Origin: Nemertoderma westbladi
Taxonomy: Eukaryota > Xenacoelomorpha > Nemertodermatida > Nemertodermatidae
Assembly (NCBI GenBank): GCA_032718475.1
Contig: JAUCBJ010001392.1
Coordinates: forward strand, 10,001 to 74,000
Direction: 5' to 3'
DNA: 64,000 nucleotides
Positions 1 through 8,900 of this stretch are shown here, in pieces. The position numbers and the translations under genes were made by a program. Each line of letters starts with the position of its first letter. Position 1 is the first letter of the stretch. The notes below the pieces were generated by a model. It worked only from the letters and a program-made list of their open reading frames with translations, was not told the origin of the DNA and did no database searches.

Positions 1-430
1 CCACTCTCACCCTAACTCTCTCATACCCTCGGACCTCCTCGTCCCCCACTCAGCCTCTTATTCTCCCCCCCCACACTAGAATTGCGTTCGCACTCTCTCC
101 GCACTTCGCACTCTTACTCCGTTCCTCAACCCCACTTTGACTACCTCATCCCTTCTGACGAATCTCACCCCCCTCCCATGCCGTCGCATTCAAGAAGTGT
201 GAAATCGTCTGGTGTCTCGTCCATAGTGCCATAGTCAGTTTACCCCCCAGTCCCAGTAGCTAATTGAGAAAGGTTGTATGACTATAGTACTTACTCCGAA
301 CGTAAATATTTCTAGATTACTGATTACTACGTACCTACATACAAACTGTACTTATATGATTATTTACATTAATTAAATTTGTACATAGTTCGCACGTCTC
401 GCGTGGCGCCTTCCAGGCGCACTACGTCAA
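1..430. other. No gene seen; probable 3' end of element A
   Basis: C/T-rich on the plus strand to about 240, then AT-rich to 400. I see no open frame of substance. It lies downstream, in minus-strand sense, of the zinc-knuckle ORF of element A, so it could hold the element's 3' noncoding end. No matching LTR copy was recognised near 22000, so the element boundary is not defined. Confidence 0.3.
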
Positions 431-434
431 AGCC

Positions 435-900
435 TCAGTCCATCCCTCCTTGGCGTCCGTGGTGTCCCCGAAAGTTGCACTTCGGACATCGGTTCTGCAA
501 CCGTGGACACGCTCCCATCCTGTGGCTCGGTTCTCGGCAGTAGAGACAAAAGGTTCCCTTCTGGAACCGATACAAGCAGCTCCTTTCCTGGTGGGTCTGT
601 CTCCCACAGTAGTCGCAGCCGAGTACCAATGTCTCCCGTCCCACCTCGTCTTTCGTCCCAAGCGATCTCCGCGGTCTATGGAGTCGCTGGTGGTGAACTT
701 CTCCACGTTGCTGTCTCTATCTACATCGATCTCTCCGCCCCTCTCGGGCATCGTTTGCAATCCCGACGTCGACTGTTTCGGTGATCCCACCGTTCACCCC
801 AGTTCTTTCCCTAGAGACTCCCCCGAACTCCCTGACGAAGCCCAACGAAGTTCGTCTAAGGCCGCTTGTTCCTCGAAGCCGTAGCTCTGCGCCCTAGCTT
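435..900 (-). pseudogene. Element A downstream ORF, triple CCHC-knuckle protein, decayed
   Basis: The minus frame at 435-644 encodes three closely spaced zinc knuckles. Knuckle 1 is CDYCGRQTHQERSC (C-x2-C-x4-H-x4-C). Knuckle 2 is CLYCREPSHRMGAC with the same spacing. Knuckle 3 starts CPKCNFRGHH and has lost its last Cys. Knuckles 2 and 3 are joined by CPRLQNRC. Acidic, hydrophilic coding-like sequence lies upstream in another frame (to about 790), and Glu/Arg-rich sequence in a third frame to about 900, so the gene is broken by frameshifts. It is on the same strand as element A pol and downstream of it. The knuckle order and spacing match the ORFs at 4819-5958 and 46208-47863. The function is unknown; nucleic-acid binding is inferred from the CCHC pattern. 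Confidence 0.6.
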
Positions 901-959
901 CCTCCTTCCTCTCCTCTGCTTCTCTCCTCTCTCGTAAGTTTGCCTGCCATCTCGAACTC

Positions 960-1374
960 TGCCCGATCGCTCACCCGTAGGTGGTGCCTTGCCAAGGCGC
1001 AAACGTGATGAGTGATGGGTTTAGATGGTTTAAGTTCAGTTCGATGGCCTATCTCTTTCTGAATTTCTGAGTTAGTTATTGCCTATTCTCACTACTGTTA
1101 CCATAATTTGTTCCCTTTCTTAGCCCTATTCTTATTCTAATCTATCTATCTATTTTAATTTCAATCCTACTACCTTACTGTTTCCTATTACTTGCTACTG
1201 CCTATGGATTATTCTATCTCCTAATCCACATTCTGGCCTACTCTGTGGGCCTGTGCAGTACAGCAGTATATGTCGCGCGGCCTACACGATCTATCCAACT
1301 GTACTCATATGCCCCCCTCTCGCTACTAACGCTACTTACTGCTAACTAATATCTATATCTTATATACCCTTCTA
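960..1374. other. Noncoding spacer of element A
   Basis: AT/CT-rich sequence between the zinc-knuckle remnant and the GGTAC minisatellite. No coding frame or other feature was seen. Confidence 0.35.
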
Positions 1375-1376
1375 CC

Positions 1377-1995
1377 TCTTACTCTCTCTCTCTCTAACTA
1401 ATGGTACTACGTACCCTCTAACTCTAACTCTGACTAACGGTACTACGTACCCTCTAACTCTAACTCCAACTAACGGTACTACGTACCCTCTAACTCTAAC
1501 TCTAACTAACGGTACTACGTACCCTCTAACTCTAACTCTGACTAACTTCTCTAACTAGGTACTACGTACCTACTAACTCTCTAACTAGGTACTGCGTACC
1601 TACTAACTCTCTAACTAGGTACTACGTACCTACTAACTCTCTAACTAGGTACTACGTACCTACTAACTCTCTAACTAACTCTAGGTACTACGTACCTACT
1701 AACTAACTAACTAACTCTAGGTACTACGTACCTACTAACTAACTAACTAACTCTAGGTACTACGTACCTACTAACTAACTAACTAACTCTAGGTACTACG
1801 TACCTACTAACTAACTAACTAACTCTAGGTACTACGTACCTACTAACTAACTAACTAACTCTAGGTACTACGTACCTACTAACTAACTAACTAACTCTAG
1901 GTACTACGTACCTACTAACTAACTAACTAACTCTAGGTACTACGTACCTACTAACTAACTAGGTACTACGTACCTTCTGCCTACTAACTGCGTAC
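1377..1995. repeat. Palindromic GGTAC..GTACC minisatellite
   Basis: A tandem array lies between the end of element A pol and its zinc-knuckle ORF. The core AGGTAC-TAC-GTACCT is an inverted repeat with 6-bp arms and a 3-nt loop. The spacing changes along the array: about 38 bp at 1400-1540 (with CTCTAACT spacers), about 30 bp at 1555-1670, then a regular 36 bp with a (AACT)4 spacer at 1680-1960. In all there are more than a dozen cores. The even, almost mutation-free 36-bp units suggest recent expansion. Confidence 0.9.
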
Positions 1996-2123
1996 CTACT
2001 ATGTACTATTATTTTATTTTTATTTTATTTTTCAAATTTTATACGTGGGAAGGGCGTCTCGCCCTCAATCCCACCCCCCTCAGTCCAAAACTTGGACGAC
2101 TAAACTACGCGCTAACTCCACTT

Positions 2124-3068
2124 CTAAGGTGCCCCTTCTAGAAGACAGCATTTCCCTACCGCTCTCCTGTAGGTTTTTCTGTCCTTCGCGCCTATCTTGC
2201 CACCTATCCGCACTTCTACCGATCGGACTCTTCCGTCCTCATCGGAGTAAGTGCCTACTACTCTCGCCAACCGCCACTGGTTGTTGATGATAGTATCATC
2301 CGTAACGATTACGAGATCTCCTACTCTTAACTCCCTGTTCGGCTTCCTCCACTTGCTTCGCTTATGGAGCGTGGGTAGGTATTCTTCTACCCACTTCCTC
2401 CAATATTCTGCGCTTATTGCTTTAGCGACTTTCCAACTCTGGCGGGAGTGTATGTCATCTGGGTCTACACCCCGCATATCGATGGTCGCTGGCCTTTCCA
2501 TCAGAAAATGGCTAGGCGTCAGCACATCTAATGACTCAGGGTCATCATTCTCCGGATATAGCGGTCTGCTATTAATGATCCCCTCGCACTTCGCAAGTAC
2601 TGTCCGTAAGACGTCTTCAGTGACCATGTGGGTGTTCATTAACTTCATCATTAGACGCTTTGAACTGCCCACCAGTCTCTCGACGCATCCTAGTGTATGT
2701 GGTGCATACGGCGTCCTTCTCTCCCACTTTACTTGTCGTCTTCTCATGGCCGCCCTGACTTCCTCCCCTTCCAAGATGTCCAAGGCCTCTGCCATCTCAC
2801 TCTCTGCGCCCACAAAGTTGGTGCTGTTGTCGCTGTATATCACTGCGATCGTCCCACCTTTGCGGTCTCTAAACCTTTCTAGGGCATTAATGAATGCTGA
2901 TGCGGTTGCATCTTGGGCGAGTTCTATCCCTACCGCCCTTGTGTTGTTGCATACGAAGATAATGCCGTAGCGTTTCTCCGTGTGTCGCATCGCATCACTT
3001 TGATCTTTATCGGCCCGAACATGTCCACACCGCAATGCGTAAATGGCGGGTCGTGTTGTCTTACTCTA
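2124..3068 (-). pseudogene. Element A pol 3' end: integrase core (partial) and C-terminal domain
   Basis: The minus frame carries the end of a BEL/Pao integrase. It has the core block YSDNSTNFVGAE with the second catalytic Asp, then ERLVGSSKRL containing the catalytic Glu, INSRPLYPEN, TPSHFLMERP, and the C-terminal domain ending around SVEVRIGG and CCLLEG. Sequence 2450-3068 duplicates 13651-14270 at about 95% identity. Relative to that copy this one has a 5-bp insertion (CGCAT near 2985-2995), so the frame through the first catalytic block is broken and the copy is probably inactive. It stops exactly where the LTR of element B begins. Confidence 0.85.
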
Positions 3069-4654
3069 TGTTGCCGTTATTCCTACACCAGGGGGAAAAT
3101 CGCCGATGCTGGAGACGTGACTTAACAGACCACCGAGCCCCGGCCAGTCACCGGATATTGATTGTGGGGAGGGAATATTTCTAAGATGCAAGTTTGCGGT
3201 TGAGAAAAGCTGCATTAGTTGGATATACTCTTTAATGTAACTTCCTATAGTTGAAAACCTGATTAAGAATAATTTTGGGCTTCCCCAAATCAATATACAC
3301 CAAATATTCACAATAATTATACACGATAATATAAATCCCTACGGTATATTATTTAATAACCCACTGTTCGCTCAGAATTTTAGCCTACCTAATGTACCCC
3401 AGATTTTCCCTCAGTCCCAGTCTTAGTGCCGTAGTGTCGGTGTCGGTCGACCCTGTCGCGTGTCCGTTCCACCCCTCACGAACCCCGAAGGGAACGATCA
3501 TCGAGAACCAGCACGGCTTGGCTAAGGGTCGGTCCAGTCGGTAGACTCTGTCGCGTATCCGTACCACCCCTCTCGAACCCCGAAGGGTTCGGTCATCGAG
3601 AACCAGTACGGCTTGGCTAGGAGTCTGTCGTGTCGGTGGACCCGTTCGCGTGTCCGTTCCACCCCTCACGAACCCCGAAGGGTTCGATCATCGAGAACCA
3701 GAACGGCTTGGCTAGGGGTCCGTCAGTTCATCACAGAAACCCAACCACCTAGGCTTTCCGAGTCCTTTTCAGGCTCGTAGTCGCTTCGGCAGCCGAGAAA
3801 CTGCTCCGAACAGTCGGTAGGCCAGTAGAGTCTAGTCGAGTCTAGTCCTTTGTCTTTCGACCCCATCGCGTGTCCGTTCCACCCCTCACGAACCCCGAAG
3901 GGAACGATCATCGAGAACCAGAACGGCTTGGCTAAGGGGTCTGTCGTCGGTTCCCGTCGCAAATCACAGTCAAGCAGTCAGCGTTCCGAGTCCTTTTCAG
4001 GCTCGTAGTAGCTGCAGTTGACCCGAGACCGCTAAGGGCAGTCCTTGTCAAACCAGTCCTGTGGCCAGCCCTTTCGCATGTCCGTCCCACCCCTCACGAA
4101 CCCCGAAGGGATCGGTCATCGAGAACCAGTACGGCTTAGGTCAGGGGGCAGTCTTAAGTTGGCCACCTGTTCGCGTGTCCGCTCCACCCCTCACGAACCC
4201 CGGGGTTCGATCATCGAGACCCAGAACGGCTTGGCTACTAAGGGGCCGTCGGTGCCCGTCGCAAATCCCTGACACAAGCAGTCAGCGTTCCGAGTCCTTT
4301 TCAGGCTCGTAGTAGCTGCCGTTGGCCAGGGACCGCTAAGGGCAGTCCTTGTCCTTTAGGCCTGGCACATTACCAAATCCACCCCTACAGGCAGCAGGAA
4401 GTTGGCCAGGGCCTAATAGTACTCAGGCTAACCTGAATACTGCTTGCATTTTCCATCCCCCCTGGCCCTTATAACTATGAAATTATTCCCGTACCCTGTA
4501 AGTTGCCCCAAAGTTCGCCCATAAATCGCCCCCAGTTTATTGAATGTGCCCAAAACCCATGGTCCCGCACCCAGTAGTAATATCGGAATAATCAATTTTA
4601 ATAAAATACAAAAATATTCAACTCGCGTTATGGAAAGTTGAAATACCGCGAACA
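3069..4654 (-). repeat. Element B 3' LTR
   Basis: Downstream LTR in element sense, paired with 12063-13650. It contains six degenerate hairpin units (cores near 3475, 3574, 3669, 3888, 4096, 4194), three copies of a 25-bp word (3756-3780, 3984-4008, 4288-4312), and an AT-rich block near 3200-3380 that could hold promoter or polyadenylation signals. At 1.6 kb it is long for a BEL/Pao LTR. The short ORFs inside it are repeat translations, not genes. Confidence 0.9.
3460..4250 (-). repeat. LTR internal hairpin array (C-UUCG-G type)
   Basis: Six related units of roughly 70-100 bp, most carrying the plus-strand core CCCCGAAGGG. On the minus strand, which is the element transcript sense, two units (3574-3591 and 3669-3686) fold as CGAACCC-UUCG-GGGUUCG: a perfect 7-bp stem closed by a C(UUCG)G tetraloop. 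The unit at 4194-4209 is a 16-bp perfect palindrome, CGAACCCCGGGGTTCG. The other units keep the CCC/GGG stem base but have mismatches further out. The same array is present in the other LTR (about 12450-13240). Confidence 0.75.
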
Positions 4655-4670
4655 GTCCCCCCCAATGACC
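4655..4670 (-). other. Polypurine tract of element B
   Basis: On the minus strand this reads GGTCATTGGGGGGGAC directly before the 3' LTR start TGTTCGCGG. A G7 run two bases from the LTR is the expected plus-strand primer site. Confidence 0.7.
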
Positions 4671-4818
4671 TTCGTAAAGTCTGTCGGTCGATTGAGTTTG
4701 CGTAGGTCATTCCCAATATAAAAAATCCCAAATTTAATATTGCATAGTTTTAATTAATATGGCCTAGAGTTTGTATAAAATAAATGTTCGATAAATGTTC
4801 CTGGAATATCCCAATCCA

Positions 4819-5958
4819 TTATTTCTTTTTCTGGTACGCCTTCCGTCTCTTCGCCCGTCGACTCTCATCGATCGCTATGGCTGGTAGAGGAGTGTCAACA
4901 TCCATCGTGAGTAACGCTTCGGCTTGTCTCCTGGCGGCTCTTCCTTTCGAAGGCATCGGGATCATGTCGGTTCGTCTTTCCAACTCGGAGTTGCGTGCCT
5001 CTAGGAACCATTCTCCGTCACCGAACTCCTCTTTATACGAATATAATCGTCTAATAACTTCGAATGGACCGAATAATCCGGCGCTCAGTAGCAGATCCAC
5101 GTAATGGAAGGGTAGCGAGGCCGACGTGTGGAGGCGTTCCGGGAAGGAGAAATATCCGCACGCCATCTCCTGCGCGATATTCCGAGCGTTTCTCCGAAAC
5201 TTGGTCTTTAAATGGCTGTTTGCGTATGTCTCAAACATGACCATATTGCCCATAGCGGTAACGTCTTTGGTTGGACATTTAATATAGCAGCGGGGGCTAG
5301 CGGAATGTCCACGGAAACCGCATGTGGTGCAGAGGTTATAAAGGATCGGACAGACCGAAACGTCGTGGCCCGATATCGCGCAGTATGGGCAATAGAGTAT
5401 CCCAAGGAGCTGGAGGCAAGAATCGGTAACCCGATTCCTTCTGCTGCGTGGGCACTGCTCCGAACCGCAGTCGTTGCATACCTCCAACTGCATCTCCCGA
5501 CCGGGGAATATCGGAATCGGAACGCCGGCGTAGTATTCGAGTCGTCGGTCGCTCTTCGGAATATTCTCGGTGGTCGGTAGCCCGCGGAATGCTGGGCTCT
5601 TGCGTAGTATGTTTTCGCTCCGATAACCCTCTTTATGTCCCGATGGTCTCAACTCGGACGACCGTTTCTGGCGGTGGATCCATTCAGTTTGCTCGGCGTA
5701 CCAACGGGTTAGTCGCATAGGGTCCTGAGGAACGGCGGGTGTAGTAGCTACCGCTGGTCGGCGAAGAGGTGCCGGGGTTTTCGACGGAGGGATACCGAGG
5801 AGATCATCGCGTGTCAGCGCATCGCTGGGTCCCTCCTCGACCAGTATCGCTGAGCGGGTCCGTAGGTGGCTGGTACTCGGGATCTCCGACGACCAATCTT
5901 CGCCACCCGGGAAAGGATACGGGGATAACCGTTGGCATATGTCGCCGAAGTCGCTCAA
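4819..5958 (-). CDS. Element B downstream ORF: triple-knuckle zinc protein with basic tail
   Basis: Open minus frame of about 379 codons after pol. The frame opens at TTG and runs further upstream with no clear ATG, so its start may have been lost with the integrase deletion. The first ~150 residues are Pro/Ser/Arg-rich. A Cys/His block follows: CNDCGSEQC, a distal C, CPYCAISGHDVSVC (C-x2-C-x4-H-x4-C), the link CPILYNLC, and CTTCGFRGHSASPRC (C-x2-C-x4-H-x5-C). A ~120-residue helical segment with EFGDGEWFLEARNSELERR follows, then a very basic end (RRAKRRKAYQKKK) like a nuclear or RNA-binding tail. There is no signal peptide or membrane segment, which argues against an envelope protein. Organisation matches the ORF at 46208-47863. 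Function is inferred as nucleic-acid binding; the family is not one I recognise. Confidence 0.75.
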   Translation of the reverse strand: MSDFGDICQRLSPYPFPGGEDWSSEIPSTSHLRTRSAILVEEGPSDALTRDDLLGIPPSKTPAPLRRPAVATTPAVPQDPMRLTRWYAEQTEWIHRQKRSSELRPSGHKEGYRSENILRKSPAFRGLPTTENIPKSDRRLEYYAGVPIPIFPGREMQLEVCNDCGSEQCPRSRRNRVTDSCLQLLGILYCPYCAISGHDVSVCPILYNLCTTCGFRGHSASPRCYIKCPTKDVTAMGNMVMFETYANSHLKTKFRRNARNIAQEMACGYFSFPERLHTSASLPFHYVDLLLSAGLFGPFEVIRRLYSYKEEFGDGEWFLEARNSELERRTDMIPMPSKGRAARRQAEALLTMDVDTPLPAIAIDESRRAKRRKAYQKKK

Positions 5959-8900
5959 TGCAGCCGTAGTGGCTACCTCGTAGTGGCTGGATGTGTGTGA
6001 TCCAATATCTTTGTCTTATATTAGCTATAATCCAATTCTGTCCTGCGTGGTGGTTGTCCTCGTGACATTGTAGAATTAATAGCTTAGCTAGTGTCGACGT
6101 TCCGGGCAGAAGCGCCGGGTATTTAACCTCATATTCGCCCGGGGCGTTTGCCATCCGAGTATTCAGTCGGATCAGTCCGTCCTCTCCCATCATTGGTCTC
6201 AGTTGGTAGACTGGGCTGTCCGGTTTCAACGTTTTGCCCGCACTAAGTTGTTCCCATTCATCGGGGAAACTTTCTTTCTGGACATATCTAACCATACACT
6301 TCTCCGCAATGATGAGTTCTTGTATATTCCGTTGAACTATCGGTTTGTTGTTTTTCCACCGTAGGAAGTTGCGAAGGGTTATAACGTGGTGGACGAGCCG
6401 TCTCATGGAAGAAGTTCGCTCGATCAACCGATGTAAAGACGTCGCTAGTTGAGTGATCGTCGCGACGTTATAGTGCCTGCCCGAGTCCTTTGCAGGCTCA
6501 GTCAGACAACTATAAATTTCCACCGCGTTGCTTCGATGGATTTTACGGATTTCTTTGTCGTCCTCGGAGTATTTTCCGCTATCGAGCTCGGGGTCGAATC
6601 GGGTACTCCATGTTAATTGTGGCTGCCGTAGGAATTCCGGGCCTGTAAGCCAGAGTTTACTTTTACCGAGTTGTTTTGGGGTGGCGCCTCGGCTTGATAA
6701 GTCCGCTGGATTTTCCTTCCCGTTCACGTGATGCCACTGTTCTCGGCCGGTACATTGTTTAATCTCCGTGGCTCGGTTTGCAACAAACGTGGTGTGACGC
6801 CGTGATGGAGAGTGGAGATAATAAAGAACTATACTCGAATCTACCCAGAAGTGTTGAGATTCTATGGGGATCCGTAGGTTCCGCATGGCCATGCGATTCT
6901 GTCTTACTGCCCAAACTGCAGCTTGTAGCTCGAGTCTCGGAATCGTTGCTACGAATTCCCCGGATACTGTCTTTGCTTTGGAGAATAAGAAACTTGTATC
7001 GCCGTTTCCATCGCTACTTAGTCTCCGTAAGAAGGTTACTACGCCGATTCCGGTATTTGAAGCATCCGAAAAGGTGTGGAGCTGGAAGATATCGGTGGGC
7101 AGTTTATCGAGGAAGAACGGTCTAGGTATTCGCATAAGATGTAGGTGTTCGAGCTGCTCCGTCCATTTTCTCCATTTGACGCTAAGGTATGGGGGGAGCT
7201 CTTCGTCCCATCCCAGTCCTTCTATCCACATTTCCTTAATCAGGTTCATTCCGGCCAAGGTTACTGGAGATATGAAATTCAGTGGGTCGAAGATTGCACT
7301 TTTTATCGACAGACATCCCCTTTTTGTCATAGGCTTGGTTAGGGGTTTATACTTGAAGATGAATTCGTCTGATTCTATGTCCCATTCAATCCCAAGTACA
7401 CGATGTTCTACATCCTCCGAATACATTTTGTTATCTTCCAGCCGGATGTCCTCCGGAAACTTTTCCATAAGTGTTTTGTCATGGGATCTGAACTTTACGA
7501 GCGGAAACCCTCCTTTCTTTAGACATTCCACCATCCCCATTGCTAGCCGATATGCCTCATCCACGTTATCCGCGCCGGCGCATCCGTCGTCCACGTAGAA
7601 ACATCGTCGAATGGTTTCTATGACGGTTGGAGGGAACTCGTTTTCGCACATAGTTGCCGTCCTCTTTAGCATGTCACTGCATGCTACCGGCGAGTCCTTA
7701 GCGCCGAAGATCCTGACGACCATACGCATTACGTCTACGTCCCGTATCGTGAGTTGGCTAATCTCCTGTTGAGTAAGCGTTTTATCCGTCCATAGGATAC
7801 GTAGACAGTCCGAGTCTTTTGGTAACGTACGAACTTGATGAAACATGGCCTTGATGTCACAGGTAAATGCTACCCGGTTTTCCCTGAACCTGATCAATAC
7901 GCCGATGAGTGTGCTATATATGTTGGGTCCCGTGTAAAGTTGACTGTTTAGGGATTCGCCCTGGTACATAGCGGCAGCATCATTTACCACTCGGATTTTC
8001 CCCCCTTTGCGGGCTTCTACTACATAGTGGGTTGGGAGATAATATGTTCTTTTACCACCTTGCAGTTCATTCCGTGGTACCATTTCTGCTAATCCATCAT
8101 CGAGATATCCTTGGATTACGGTATTATATTTCTCCTTTATTTCAGGTTGGTCATTCAGCCGGCGTAGAATCCCTTTAAGTCGTTTAAGTGCCATGCTGGC
8201 GTTGTTTGCCATTGGTTTGTTTGGATCCTTCCATAACATAGGTGAACACCAATGTCCGTCTTTAAACGTGGCCTGGTCGAGAACGTCCATGCAATATTGG
8301 TCCTCTTCGGATGGGTTTTCGTCCTTTTCCGCGAACTCCTGGGTCTCCAAATTAAAATATTTCGTCATCTCTCGTTGAGTTTTCTCGGATTCCAGAAACA
8401 AATCCTCGTCAAGATCCGAAGCTGAGCAATAACCCACGGAGATTACATTCTCTTTAATCTGACATTTGGGAAGGTAGGTATAGGTGTCCGTAGTTTCCTC
8501 CTTAATGCCGCAGAGTGTCCATCCCATTATTGTTCGTTCAGCATAAAATCCGTCATCCTGGTTTATAGATCGGGCGATATCTCCGGTTGGGATGTGTAGT
8601 TCCGGTGTATCGAGTCCGATCAGTAGGGTGATACGGTTTACGTCCAACTGCGGGCACCTCAGGTCTACATCGTCCCGGTCCAATTGTATGAGGGGGGCAT
8701 ACTCGGCTGATTGTCGGAACCGCACCCGGAGGTCTGTGTGTACCAAGGCGTTCTTTATGGTTAACTTAGCCGTTTCGTAGCCCTTCATCACTCCTTCCAT
8801 CTGGAGTTGCACCTCCCCGGACTCTACCTCTCTGTTATCGGTGATGGTTTGTATGGGCCGTTTACAAGGTTCATATTCTAGTCCGAGTTGCTCGAGAAAA

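Noticed and set aside
1377-1995. CRISPR-like array
   Set aside because: The repeats are contiguous minisatellite units with no unique spacers, in a metazoan transposon.
4045-4312. Plus-strand ORFs across the B LTRs (also 13041-13433)
   Set aside because: They read through the LTR hairpin repeats in the direction opposite to the element and have no domain; the near-identical copies reflect LTR duplication.
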